From assembly GCA_023627715.1 (NCBI GenBank), contig JAMAHW010000009.1, positions 310,001 through 374,000 on the forward strand: a DNA stretch of 64,000 bases, in the 5' to 3' direction. Position 1 is the first letter of the stretch; every line of letters starts with the position of its first letter. The notes beneath the pieces are model-generated. The model worked only from the letters and a program-made list of their open reading frames with translations, was not told the origin of the DNA and did not search any database. Positions 1-11,203 of this stretch are shown here, one piece after another. A program made the position numbers and the translations under genes. The stretch is from Periconia sp. R9002. Lineage: Eukaryota > Ascomycota > Dothideomycetes > Pleosporales > Periconiaceae.

Positions 1-460
1 CAGGTGAAGAATCCTCGTGATCGACTCCGGTTGGACCCTTTGGAGGACGTAGCCCAATAGACTCGGATAGGTCAGCAGATAGGAAGCTAATGGTGCAATC
101 GTCTTAATTCCTGCGGCAGGGGACTCGTGGTCCGCATCAAATAGGGTTGTACAGACGTCCAGGAATGTGGTGAATGTTTGTACAATTATGTCATGTCCTA
201 TCGCCACAGCCGTAGCTATGAAGAAGATTCAGTCCTTTTGGCGTGTGTTATGTAACCCCTCCCATCGCCTAGCTATATCCAAGGACAGATCAAAGCATCG
301 TGCTGCTGTAAGACAATTTTTGCAATATCACAATATAGCACACTACGGGGCTGACTATTGTATGCTATAATGAATCTTCCGTGCGTTGTACTCGCAAGTA
401 GTTATAAGCTATTTGATGAATGAAAGCTACTGGGCGTTTGACACCTTCTCGGCATTGTGG
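1..460. other. Intergenic, nothing recognised
   Basis: No open reading frame here starts with ATG and looks like a protein family, and no RNA gene signature was seen. It lies downstream of the minus-strand phosphorylase-domain gene. Confidence 0.5.
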
Positions 461-823
461 CTAATTATTGCCTCCGTTCTTTAAATAGGGGTTGGCATAG
501 TCAGTCGCTGCTAGACCGACTATGAGCAGTTCTGCAGACCGTAGAATTACAGCCCACTTAGCCTTTTGGAAAAGCTTGAATACGTTTTTGGGACTAATGC
601 TAGGTTGTTTTTTTAAGACGTCCAGGGGCGACAATAGATTGAGAAAAGACCCGATTTCAAGAAGTTGAGCCGAGTCTCCATGTTTTTGTAACTCTATCAC
701 GAATGATAGCATTCTCGCTGCGGAATCGCGGTATATTTGCTGGTTAATGTTCTCGCGATTCCACATATCTTGGTAGAGGCTCCTGTTCTGTTGACCGAGC
801 CTGAGTTTGACGAATGTCGCCAA
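461..823 (-). CDS. Possible C-terminal exon or relic next to the phosphorylase gene
   Basis: A minus-strand open frame of about 120 codons without an ATG at its beginning. Its composition is protein-like and predicted helical (for example RMLSFVIELQKHGDSAQLLE). It lies 38 bp past the stop of the phosphorylase-domain frame, on the same strand. That frame has a good GTACGT donor just before its stop (about 872), in phase 1. The best-looking acceptor for this frame (CGTAG, about 836) is phase 0, so the simple splice does not keep frame. A weaker acceptor near 776 (ACCAAG) would. It may therefore be the real C-terminus, a frameshifted relic, or a separate exon. No family recognised. Confidence 0.25.
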   Translation of the reverse strand: MATFVKLRLGQQNRSLYQDMWNRENINQQIYRDSAARMLSFVIELQKHGDSAQLLEIGSFLNLLSPLDVLKKQPSISPKNVFKLFQKAKWAVILRSAELLIVGLAATDYANPYLKNGGNN

Positions 824-861
824 GTTCTTTGGTAACTACGAGCGGTTATTGAAAATCCTTA

Positions 862-1893
862 TTATGAAGAGAGATCCAACGTACTATTTTGCATGATTTC
901 TGTCGCTCTGGTTTCTCTCTTTGATTCCTCCCCTTCGACGACGCCTAATAATTCCTTGGCGTATGCGGCCGCAGTCGCCGCTGCATATCTACGCCAGCGG
1001 TCGTTTTTATGGGAATCGGCATAGTTGGAAATCCCTTTGATGACCACACAAGGGAAGTCACTCATCAACCCCGCAGCTTCCATGTCAAGACATTTACATT
1101 CATCGCCGAACCTATTCAAAATGTCATCCCGGAATGCTGCATCCTTGACCACTGTATCTCCGGACGCTATGATGCCGTAGTGGATATGTGGATCGGTTGC
1201 CTCACGATCTTCCCGTCTGACTTCTCCTGCTGGGTCGCAGTCCTTGCACGTCTCCGCTCCATTGTGAGTGTAGCTGGCCTGAAACAGCCTATCATTCTCT
1301 TTGCCTTGGTAGGTATAGCCCGCTGTCCCGCTCTGCATTTGTGGATTCTTTTCGAGCATCTCTGTAAGGATCTCGGGAATTGAAGATGCATATCGTTCGT
1401 GCTGGCCTTGAATTTTCGCCAGGGCCGTAAGCAGAGGTCGGGGTGGAGGACTTAGATAGCCTTTTAGCTCAAACACTCCTCCAACCTTTGCTTTCCCACG
1501 ATCGTACTCAACTACGCCACCATTCGTGCCTGATGGCTCGCTGACTACAATATCCCCTAGCCTGATATCAACGTCATCATCTTGCCGAGGTATGCCACCT
1601 CCGATGCCTACCATTAAGCCGATGCGGACTTGTGGAAATGCTGCAAGCAATTGATTCGCAGTCGTGGCGGCCGCCACCTTTCCTCTAGACCCTGCTGGGA
1701 GCACTGCAATGACTATATTTTTGTCCTTCATGCGACCCCATGTGTACGAGTTGGTGTCATGTGGGGGTTTCGAGAATCCACCTGGCCAACTATGTTCCTC
1801 GTCTAACATCGCAGTGGCCGCGGCTCGTTCGATAGGTAAAGCTGCAATCCAGCCTACCGTATAGTCATCTCGATATTTCTTGATTGTAGTCAT
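862..1893 (-). CDS. Nucleoside phosphorylase (PNP/UDP) domain protein, NLR-associated type
   Basis: 343 residues from a clear ATG. The opening YTVGWIAALPIERAAATAML, the VGIGGG segment near residue 95, DIRLGDIVVS near 110, and the closing CLDMEAAGLM ... VIKGISNYADSHKN ... YAAATAAAYAKELL block are hallmarks of the fungal phosphorylase superfamily domain (PNP_UDP_1). In fungi this domain usually forms the N-terminal module of NOD-like receptors that continue with NACHT or NB-ARC and repeats. Here no NTPase or repeat domain follows, so this is a stand-alone or truncated form. The ME and SNYAD residues near the end match nucleoside-binding positions of the enzymes. Whether it acts on nucleosides, or is a sensor or effector module as in NLRs, cannot be read from the sequence. 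A GTACGT donor just before the stop suggests the frame may really splice into the open frame at 461-823. Confidence 0.8.
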   Translation of the reverse strand: MTTIKKYRDDYTVGWIAALPIERAAATAMLDEEHSWPGGFSKPPHDTNSYTWGRMKDKNIVIAVLPAGSRGKVAAATTANQLLAAFPQVRIGLMVGIGGGIPRQDDDVDIRLGDIVVSEPSGTNGGVVEYDRGKAKVGGVFELKGYLSPPPRPLLTALAKIQGQHERYASSIPEILTEMLEKNPQMQSGTAGYTYQGKENDRLFQASYTHNGAETCKDCDPAGEVRREDREATDPHIHYGIIASGDTVVKDAAFRDDILNRFGDECKCLDMEAAGLMSDFPCVVIKGISNYADSHKNDRWRRYAAATAAAYAKELLGVVEGEESKRETRATEIMQNSTLDLSS

Positions 1894-2563
1894 TGCAAGA
1901 TCTTTGTTGACTGATTAGGCTTCTGACCATATACAAGTACTGTATGCAAGCCGTCGAAGAAAGCAGAATGATGGAAATTAAGCTAGGCGGCTGGTTATGC
2001 TGGATTCATCGACAGGGAATCAATGGCTTGAATTCCGGAAGGGTTTGTGACTTGGACTGGGTAGAACTGACGGGTAGGCAGAGATGAAGTGGGAGCGCTA
2101 AGGGGTTCGCTAAAGAGGATTGAGAGCATGGGGGACAAGGCAAAATTCGGTTGAACTTGCATGGCCTGGTCCAATGACAAGGCATATAGACCTCTCTTGA
2201 TTGCCATGAAGCAGCTCTAGTCCGAGAAAAAAAAATAGGCTGCCTTCCCTCGTAAGCACTCATCTTAGCATTCAAGCCTCTGGTAAAATAAGCTGCCCAA
2301 GTGTGTCAGACTAGCGGCTGTAAATAGCGGAAAATAAACCGAGCGTCACACACTAATTATACAAACACCGTAGCAAGGAGATGCTGTGCAGGTGTTTCGA
2401 TATATACTGGCAGCGGGAATACATGACTACGCAGTTACCTATTCCAATCAATCCAATCAGCAATCAAAATGTCGATTAAATGCTAGTTGAGAATGCAACC
2501 AAGAATTAGTCTCCGAGACTAGTGCGGTGCTTTATAGGACGAACCATTTTCATCTTCTCGACA
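1894..2563. other. Intergenic, upstream of the phosphorylase gene
   Basis: The short minus-strand frames here overlap each other and have no family character. Probably the promoter of the phosphorylase-domain gene. Nothing else recognised. Confidence 0.4.
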
Positions 2564-3266
2564 TGACACAGCAACAATCCACCATATGGCAATCATTCTT
2601 GAATTGGATCAGGGCTCGCGATGCAGCTTTCCTCTCTCATTTGGACGTTCAGCTTCCCGGTCGGAGAATGTATGGAAAACCACCCTGGAACATTTCCAGA
2701 GTTTGAAGCTTCTTTAGCGTCACTGCACCAATCTATCGACCTTGGAGGGTTTTGTTCACCACAAAAATATGGACTTCGTCGAGAATTCAGAGGACTTTAT
2801 TTATGAGGCACATTCAGTCCTAGCTGGTGAATTCAGGGCCATCGGCTTATTGCAGAACGTCGTTGTGTGGGTTATACCACGTGAAGGAATCCGACCCGCG
2901 CAAAAGATTCGATGCTTGGATTGGTTTGGGTAGTCGAGTTTGGCGGCTAGGGTCTTTGAACTGGGTACATCTGAGCGTTCTGCCAATTAACCCATTTGGG
3001 CATATGGATGTGAAGAGGAATCAATACGAGTGGGTTATCAAAAGAAGGACATATCGTCGCATAGCAATACGATTGCTCGCGACATCGACGCCGGTGATGA
3101 TTCACGGAGACGTCCTGGGCGTGGGCGTGCACACACGGTTCATCTGTGTTATGAAGCTTATGAAGAATCCTCGTTGTTTCTCATGGACATTTCGACATAC
3201 ACAATCATGAGATATAAAGAAAAACCGGGAAGTTTAGTAGTAACGAAACTCGTGGCTGCAGGTTAG
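2564..3266 (+). CDS. Possible multi-exon or degenerate coding region, unrecognised
   Basis: Starting at ATG 2564 the frame reads MTQQQSTIWQSFLNWIRARD and onward to about 2707. A second frame (about 2750-2930) reads MDFVENSEDFIYEAHSVLAG, and a third (3030-3263) includes ARDIDAGDDSRRRPGRGRAH. These pieces look more protein-like than their shadows and follow one another on the same strand. Only weak splice sites (for example GTTTGA after codon ISR) connect them in frame. It could be a lineage-specific gene with poor introns or a decayed gene. No function proposed. Confidence 0.2.
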
Positions 3267-4969
3267 TCAAAAATGTCAGGTCAATAGTGTATGGCTGACA
3301 GATAGAGATAGGCAATGACAACAAAAGTTGATATCCGGAGCCTGTTGTATCTATTTATTCCAACAAAGCACCGCCGTAGATAGGTAGACCAGTGTATGCA
3401 TGCCGGGAACTGATGTTCGGACATGACGTCTGCGTGGCCAAGGCTGGAACGGAACGTGCTCGTCTTCAAAATTTTGACAGCAGTCGCTTAAGGGTTCCTC
3501 GTGCGACGGTGTCACACTAGAAGGGAGCGGTGCCGACTGGCGATACAAACTTTAATCTTGCCGTGCGCGCCCTGGCGTACTCGACCGAAGTAACGACAGG
3601 CAAAGGATCGGCTAGCAATTTTCCGAGCCACTAAAGTTGACCGATGCCATGGTGCGGGAGTCAAGAAGGCAAAGAGCCATGAGGAGAAGAAGCGGGGGAC
3701 GAAGTAGGCCGATTGGTTCACGCAGCGTGCGTTGTGGAACGGGATACATGGCCAGGTGGAAAAGTTGGAAAGATGGTGGGGGTTCGCTTAGATGAATGCG
3801 GTGCCGACGACCATGGGAAATGAAGATGGAAAATTTGAAACTCGGATGGTGAAGTAGTGGTTGACTGATGAGACATGGATGGATGGGAAAAGAAGAGGGG
3901 CCCCTGCATGGGGTAGTAGTGGCGGGAGACGCCTCCCAGACGCGCTAGAGACCGAGGGCGATTCGCGTGTTCACGTGCATCTGGTCTTTCACCGCTCTTC
4001 TGCAACATGTATAGAGGACTGCATGTCACACCCCGTTTGGAACGTGACATGTAATAAGGTACTTGGCTCTGGGCTTGCAAATATGACTCTCGGGTTGCAC
4101 ATGACAGGCTGCAGAATATATGTTTTTAGTGTGTGCGGAACCAGAATTGTTGAGGGATGGAACACCCTCATCAATGGCAGCTGGGTCATCGGTGAGGCTG
4201 GTAACGTACATGGGATACGAGAAGGAAGTGCTTGTATTGCATCTGCGCGCCCGGGGTAATTCGTACCGTCATCATCATGTCGACATGGCTTCGCCTTTCA
4301 GGGTTTTGTTAGTGGCGTAACCGCCCGGTGTTTGCCACGGCGAACGAAGCAGACGGGGAACGCTAGTGATTGTAGATGGTGCAGATCCTGAATTTCGGGA
4401 GATGCCGATTTGTCCGTTGGCCATCGAGGGCAGTACACTCTGTGACTATGTAGATACAATGCAAAGCCATGACGGAGCGGGGGTTGGTCTCGTGTCAAGT
4501 GGTGGTGGAGGGCAGATTGATTGATATAAATATGGATGGATATGCAGGGCAGGTAGGCCGTGTAAGTAGACCGACTACAGTGGGGGATGGGGGAACAAGA
4601 AGCTGCATGTGTAGGCGAGGCGGATATCCCCCACACTGCACAGGGCACATGGTCAGAAGGGACGCACAGCACAGACGTCATGGTGGGGCTCAAGCTGCTC
4701 TAACTGTGCCGTTAGCAGAGAAGAGGGGTAGAGTGTCAGGTTGCTCGCGCGGGAAAATATGTTTTTTGCTTTCTCCAACAGCCACACTAGTCGCTGCCAT
4801 GCCCACCAAACGCCTAGCTAGCGTCTAATCCAGGACCTTGCCTACCTACCTCGCGACCGACCCTGCCTCTAATAAAATCCTGTCCGCACCGCACCCTCTT
4901 CCTCCCTTTCCTCCCACCTGTCGTCGTCGTTGCTGCCTTTGTTTTGCTCTTGCTGAACCTTCACTAACC
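3267..4969. other. Long intergenic / promoter region of the MFS gene
   Basis: About 1.7 kb with only short overlapping frames. The last 120 bases before the MFS start are pyrimidine rich, as is common just upstream of fungal start codons. Confidence 0.5.
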
Positions 4970-6834
4970 ATGGCGCCCCCCATAGATCCAAAAGATGCTC
5001 CTTTTCCCACCAAGCAGCTCATCATTGTTGGTACGTCCCCGTCCTGTTCTCTCCACAACACTGGCCTTCATACTGACCTTTCCTTTCCTCCAGGAATATG
5101 CCGATTCTCCGAGCCTCTCGCCTTCAATTCCATCCTGGCCTACTCGTACATTATGTGCAAGGACTTGGGCATTGCTGAGAAAGATGCCGCCTTCTTCTCT
5201 GGTCTCTTGCTGTCTGCCTATGCCATTGCTGAAGCCGTTACCGCTTTGGGATGGGGTGCCATTTCTGATGTCTACGGCCGCAAACCCGTTGCCCTGATTG
5301 GCCTCGCTGGTGTTGCTCTGAGCAGCATAGCCTTTGGAATGGCAAAGACATACTGGGTTGCCTTGCTTGCTCGATTCATTGGAGGTGCTCTGAACGGAAA
5401 TGTCGCCATTATGCAGACCATGGTCGCTGAGATGGTCAAGAACCCGGACCACGAACGTCAGTTGCTCCAGCTCCATATAAAAGATTCTCACTAACAAAAT
5501 CTCTTCCAGCTCGCGCATATGCCACCCAACCTTTTGTTTGGACCCTTGGTGGCATCATCGGCTCTGCCATGGGTGGATTCCTTGCCCAGCCTGCAAAGTA
5601 CTACCCAAACACCTTCTCCGAGGACGGCATTTTCGGTCGCTATCCGTACCTTCTTCCCAACCTCGTCGCAGCCGTTGGCATTCTGCTTGCTATTATCCAG
5701 GGCATGCTTTTCCTTGAGGAGACAAACCCGGGCCTCAACAACCAAGACCAGGCCGAAACCGTGAACCCTGCCGACGAAATCAATGAGCGTGCGCCGCTTC
5801 TTCAAGCCGAGGGACAAGGACGCATTCGGGATCGTGGCTCCATGTCATTTAGAGGTGCTCGCCCCCGCGATCGCGGTTCCATGTCCTCCACTGTCCGTGG
5901 CCGTGACCGATCCATGTCCGTCCTTATCACGGATGGTATTCGTCAAATTCGCAAGAAGCCCTCATTTTTCGAGGAGGGTATGCCCATGCCCATCGATACC
6001 CATTTCGATATCCGCCGCTCTTCTTTCGCCACAATGCACAGCATCAAATTGGCACGCCATGAGATCCTTCCAACCATTGTCCCGCCGCCTGCCGGACCAC
6101 CGCGCAAGACCTTCAATTTCACCGTGGTGATGATCACCCTGTCCATCACCCTCATTGCCTGGCACCAAATGGCCTACATCACGAACCTCCCCGTCTACCT
6201 CCTCGACCCACGCCGCTCCGATGGCATCGATCTCGTGGGCGGCCTGAACCTCAATCTCCACGAAGTCGGCACCTTCCTCGCGGTAAACGGCTTCATAGCC
6301 CTCTTCATCCAAGGCGTCATCTTCCCCTACTTCGTCGAGAAAGTCGGCGTCTGGCACTCCTACGTTAGCATGATCATCCTCTACCCAACCACCTATCTCA
6401 TCGTCCCCTTCATCTCCGGCCTGCCGCCCTCCCTGCAATACCCAGGCGTCTACCTTTCGCTCATCCTGCAGGGCTTCTTCGGCATCATCGTCTTCCCCTG
6501 CGCGCTCATCATGCTCAAAAACGCGACGCCCTCCCCGCTGGTCCTTGGCCGCGTCAACGGCGCTGCGATGAGCGCTTGCTGTCTCGCGAGAACGCTCTCT
6601 TCGCCTATCGTCGGTGAAACATACGCACTTGGTGGAAGCGCAGCGGCGTGGTTTTCGCTGGCAGGCGTCGCTTTTCTCGGCATCATCCAGCTGTATTGGG
6701 TCCCGAACGAGTTAAAGAACGACCAAGTCAAGGTAGAGAATGGCTTGAAGGATCTGGTTGGCGAACGCCGTGAAAGCCACCATGATGCGGTCTTTGATGA
6801 TGGAGACAGTGTCATGGGATCTGTTAGGGAATAA
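4970..6834 (+). CDS. MFS transporter (YCR023C-like, drug:H+ antiporter type)
   Basis: Three exons: 4970-5030, 5094-5456, 5510-6834, giving 582 residues. Donors are GTACGT and GTCAGT, acceptors CAG and CAG, introns 63 and 53 nt. The junctions rebuild VGICRFSEPLAF and PDHEPRAYATQPFVWTLGG, both conserved in this family. Motif A is seen as GAISDVYGRKP between helices 2 and 3. About six N-terminal membrane segments are followed by a long cytoplasmic loop with repeated RDRGSMS stretches, likely phosphorylated, then six more segments from about residue 375. The family belongs to the plasma or vacuolar membrane transporters related to yeast YCR023C and plant ZIF1. Substrate unknown. The start at 4970 sits in a good context (ACCATGG). 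Confidence 0.88.
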
Positions 6835-8241
6835 TGCGAACAACCAAAAAAAGGTTTTTATGCGGTTTGGGGTTTGAAAAAACGTAATGTTGGATTGGAT
6901 TGAAATCCACCACTTTAGTTGGATCGAAACAAAAACCAACGTGGAAGGGGAGGGCCTGGAATAACATGTCCTTTTTGTTTCCCTTTTTTTGAAATCCCGT
7001 TCCTAAACGTCCGTCATGAAAAACTTCGGGTTAGGTTCTCTCTTGGTCTTTTTGTCCTCTCGCAAGGCGTTGGTTGGGTTCCTTCCTTGTCCTGTCATCT
7101 TCCTTCCTCCCTCCTCTTTGGGGATTCATGCTGCGCGCTCATGTGTTTGATTCACTCTGGTCAGGTCATGAATTGAGGTTTAAGTCTTTTTTTCCACTTT
7201 TTTCTCTCTCGCGTAATCACCCTCTCCCTCCCCTCCTCTTGTTCTTTTTCTCAAAGCATCTTTTTCCCTTGTTTTCCTTCCTTGTGCATAAAGACGGGTC
7301 TGTCCTGTCTTGTTTGATGGGAGCGATGATGGATGGATTGGTTGATGGATTCCATACGCATGCATTACCTACCTTACCTACCTCTAGGTGGAGTAAATAA
7401 GATAGCCAACAACAGCGTAAATGAGATGAGCAATGGCATTTAAGCTGCCACAGTTTTTGTTCTGTCATTCTTCTCTGGGTCTCGCTTTCCTGTTTGTGTA
7501 TTTGTGGTGTTGGTCTTGAATTTGGGGGAGTATACATACATATGTATTCATACATGCCCGTCAGGAGAGAAGGTGTATAGTAGCGAGTGAAAGGTGAAAG
7601 TTTTGGTGAAGCGGGGGAAAAAGAAAAGTGAAAGTGAAGTGAATGTTAAATGTTGGATGTGATGATGATAGGATCATTGATATTGATAAGACGTTTTGAT
7701 GCGGTCGGTCGGTTTTCAGCTCGTGGCTTTTTCGATGCGTACGACTGTGGCGTTTGTCGGATAATGCACGTATGCGTTGTCATCGATCCATCATGTTCAT
7801 GTCTGTGGTGTGTCTAAGACAGCACTGTGGTGAAGTAAGGGGGAGGGAGGGGGTGATTCCGATTGATAGGGTGAATTTTTTTTGGGTTTTTGAACTAAGA
7901 AATTGCTATTTCGCTACATACATGTACGCATCTACTATTTCCGTCTTTTGATTTTATATTGATCCCGGAGGATACATTCCCGACCGCAAACGCACACGAG
8001 CTTCTCAGACGTACGGTACATATATACGTAGATACGTAACATGTGTAAAGATGATAATACGAACACGGCAACATGGGGCTTAAATTGTGATATAGTATGC
8101 CCGCCGTTGTCAAACAGTTCTATCCATCCGACTAGTCATACAGCCAGCCGGGAACAAAAAATGCACGAAATATACCGAGATGAGCCCACGTCTTTCTTAT
8201 CATACAACAAAACTCTTCTTTTTGAACAATCGTAGATGTTT
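6835..8241. other. Intergenic between two converging genes, simple-sequence rich
   Basis: The 3' flanks of the MFS gene (plus) and the mitochondrial-protein gene (minus). T-rich and purine-rich tracts occur (for example 7600-7640). No coding frame with family character. Confidence 0.5.
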
Positions 8242-9532
8242 TCACGCCTCATCCTCCTCCTCTGCCTCACCCAAGCACTCCTGGATATCTTTCTTGATCT
8301 CATTTAGAGGAGGTAGCGTCGACTTGATCGGCGCACCATTCCACTGCGACAGCCTCTCGAGGCCCTCAAGACCCTGCTCAATGACCGCCCAGAGGGCTTT
8401 TTGCACTTTTTCGGCCTCGGCGGGCATGGGCATTTCGTCGTCGAGGACGGTTCGCGCCGTGCTCAGGCCGTTCCAGATGGGGATCAGCGGCTTTACCTTG
8501 TCGAGGAGCGCAAAGAAGCCAAGTCGCATCTGCCGTGTGAGATTTGGGAAGTCGGATTCGGTTTTTGCGGCTAGAGTGCGGAGTTGGGATAGGTCGGGCT
8601 GTGAGGGGTTTGGTTGTTAGTTTCTGTTGGATAGAGGGAAAGGATGGTTGACTCACCTCTTCTTCTAGTTTGAAGTAGCCTCTCTGTTGCAACCCTGCCA
8701 TGAGCCTCCCGGCGTACTTCTTCACCTTTTCTATGTCGCCGTCGTGCCTGTACGCCAACTCGGCGGCCAGTTCCAGGGGTGCCGCGATGACGGCTGGATG
8801 CGTCCTGTGATCTTCCACGCCCGTTCGCTTGCCCAGGTGCTCATCCTTCTCCATCAACTCGACCACGTGCTCCATCAACTTCAATGCCTTTTCCAGCTCC
8901 TCCTTGTCCCAGTCCGCTTGCACCGCCTTCCTCCGTATGGCATACAGGGTCGCGACCACGACACGCCAGTCTTTCAAGCTGATCCCCGTGACACTGACGC
9001 GTTGCAGCGCTTTGAGAATCAAATGTTGCATCCCCGCGACACCTAACAGTTTGATAGCCTTGGTCTGCCAATCAGGCCTGGCATGTATCCCCGCATTCTC
9101 GTATCCCTCGAAGACGCGAATCACGTTCTCCCAGTCCTCCTTCGTTTCACTCAACGACATGACCGTGTGTATCGAATCTGTTCGAGACTTGAGGTCTTTA
9201 TTACGATCAATGTGCTCAAGCGGTAGCGTGACATCGCCCAAGGTGATCTCAATTGGCTCGGCCTCGAGTCTCGTCCGGTTCTTTTGCCTATAGACAAGAA
9301 GCTCTTGGTCATGGGTGAGGTGCTCTGGTAGGAGAACCTTGCTGTTGATTCCGGAGAGGACCTCTGAGAGTTCCGGGTTCGAGGGTGGGAGGAAGACAGG
9401 GAGAGTGCCACGGTGAGTTACGGGGGTTTGAGAGAAGGCGCGACGTGTGGTGGTAGGAATTGGCAATGCGATTCTGGCCTGGAGTGCCTGTTGGCAGCTC
9501 CGCCGTATGGTGTACATGATGGTAGGGCTCAA
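8242..9532 (-). CDS. Mitochondrial-targeted protein of unknown function
   Basis: Two exons: 9532-8657 and 8598-8242, 410 residues. The intron (58 nt) has a GTGAGT donor and CACAG acceptor and is phase 0. The N-terminus (MSPTIMYTIRRSCQQALQAR ... RRAFSQTP) is rich in Arg, Ser and Ala and has a typical R-x-F-S cleavage motif for the matrix processing peptidases, so import into mitochondria is likely. The rest is soluble and strongly helical, with charged stretches (ADWDKEELEKALKLMEHVVE) and an acidic tail (GEAEEEDEA). It resembles helical-repeat mitochondrial RNA or ribosome-associated proteins in style only; I do not recognise the family. It is divergently transcribed from NAA38, 225 bp away. 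Confidence 0.75.
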
Positions 9533-9757
9533 TCGGTCGGTTGAGGTGAGAAAGCTTGCGCAGGCATGCGATTGAGATGGATCGGAGGTGTAGAAACAAA
9601 TTTAGGAACAGACCTGGCAAACACGCCAAGAGCTGATGGAGCCTTATGTAATCATTGTGATATCGATAACGCGATACCATCGTTCTCTCTTGTCTCAACC
9701 CCTACATTACTTGAGTTTATCTGTTTACGAAATTTGATAAAAAGATTGGTGAAAAGT
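9533..9757. promoter_or_regulatory. Bidirectional promoter region
   Basis: 225 bp separate the start codons of the mitochondrial-protein gene (minus) and NAA38 (plus), so the two promoters must share this segment. No binding site is claimed. Confidence 0.5.
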
Positions 9758-10268
9758 ATGGCGGAAACTGCAACGATCCCAAAAGCCATGCAAAACGAAC
9801 AGGCAACGTTCTACATCACTCAATTCATTGGGAAATCTCTCCGCATCCACACCTCCGATGGCCGCGTTTTCGGCGGACAGTTGAAGTGTACTGATAGGGT
9901 GAGTTAATACATAAAATGCAATTCAAAATGCTCCCTAGATTACTCTTTACTATGAATTTCCATCACCTCTTTCATGTAATATTAGTCTACCTAGAGAACT
10001 TCACTTTATGAGTGAACACGCACGCATGCACCATTCTAATCCCTTCTCAACACAGGACCGCAACATCATTCTCGCCCTCACCCACGAGTACCGCGCCCCA
10101 TCAGCAGAAGCCATCAAAAAGACCATCCAAGAATCCGGAAACACAAAAGCAACCGTGGCCTGGAACAGCCGCTACGTGGGCCTCGTTGTGGTTCCCGGAG
10201 AGCACATTACGAAGATTGAGTTCGAAGAGAGCTTGATGCCTGGACAGAAGAGCAGTATGGCGCTATGA
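9758..10268 (+). CDS. NAA38: NatC auxiliary subunit, Sm-like protein NAA38 (Mak31)
   Basis: Two exons: 9758-9898 and 10056-10268, 117 residues; intron 157 nt, phase 0, GTGAGT ... ACAG. The joined product has the Sm fold signature: Sm1 (SLRIHTSDGRVFGGQLKCTDRDRNIILALTHEY, about 29-61) and Sm2 (RYVGLVVVPGEHITKIEFEE, about 87-106). The CTDRD-NIIL block and the LVVVPG-HI segment are those of NAA38/LSMD1 rather than of splicing LSm proteins. The NatC complex (NAA30, NAA35, NAA38) acetylates N-terminal Met followed by hydrophobic residues, at ribosomes in the cytosol. A stretch between Sm1 and Sm2 is longer than in the animal protein. Confidence 0.87.
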
Positions 10269-11127
10269 AACGTACTTCGAGATTTCCACGGCGTTTTTTT
10301 TTCAACGAGATTTTGTCTCGTCGGATTGGAGGTTCACGTGATTCCGATTCAGTCCTCCGCGGCCTCATTTGCAGCGATAGACCTCGCAGAACCCGAGAGA
10401 CTCCACAAATCCAAACGTAATACTTTCAAAAGCCAGGAATATCTTTTGGGGGATTCTTCAACGAGATCTTTACCCTCCAGCAACCTCCGAGAGCGCTACG
10501 CCCCTAACCTCCGCACAATCAAGAATCCCACACAACTCCCCCTGCTCACAATCCGAGTTTGCCCCTACTCATCAAACTACCTACCTACCCAGAGCTGCCC
10601 TGCGCCACCCAGTAATGCCAATGCCCTTCCCAGATTAGGAGTCAAATGTGCTGCCCGGCGCAAACTACGATATTTTCCCAAAAGAAAGGGCAGGAAGCTG
10701 GTGGCAACGCGTACACACCGGCGATATTCTATCAATATCGCTAAAATCCGGTCAATATCAATCCCTCCTTACGATTTTAAAGAGGGGAATTGAGGCAAAG
10801 AACGAAAAAAAGTCGAACCAAAGAGACGTCAACGAGCTCAAAGCAAAAACAGGCTCCCCCCCTCAATGAACGAACCAATCAATCAACCAGAAGATAATAA
10901 AAGATGGAAAAAAATAAATGTAACACATCTATGTCTTTGTAATACTTGCTACCCTCCTGAACAAGAAAGAATAAGGAGTTGAGACGTGTAATCAATCAAC
11001 GCCAAACCAGAATAACAACGAGAAGGTACGGCAAGGCAAGGCAAGGCAACCAAGTACATATGTAGGTAGAAACGTTTATAATTCACCAGGGGAAAAAATG
11101 TACGTGAACACATAAGATACATTCCAA

Positions 11128-11142
11128 GGGGGGGGGGGGGGG
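11128..11142. repeat. Poly-G run (15)
   Basis: Fifteen consecutive G on the plus strand, followed by AAACCCCC. Such runs are unstable and error-prone in assemblies. Confidence 0.9.
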
Positions 11143-11177
11143 AAACCCCCTCTGAAGCTGGCTGCTTGAAACATTAT

Positions 11178-11203
11178 CACCACCACCACCACCACCACCA
11201 CCC
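11178..11203. repeat. (CAC)n microsatellite
   Basis: About eight and a half CAC triplets in a row on the plus strand, in non-coding sequence. Confidence 0.9.

Noticed and set aside
10326..10869. Two overlapping plus-strand frames after NAA38
   Set aside because: Basic, low-complexity translations; one (from 10648) reads somewhat like protein but lacks an upstream exon or splice support. Taken as 3' flank.
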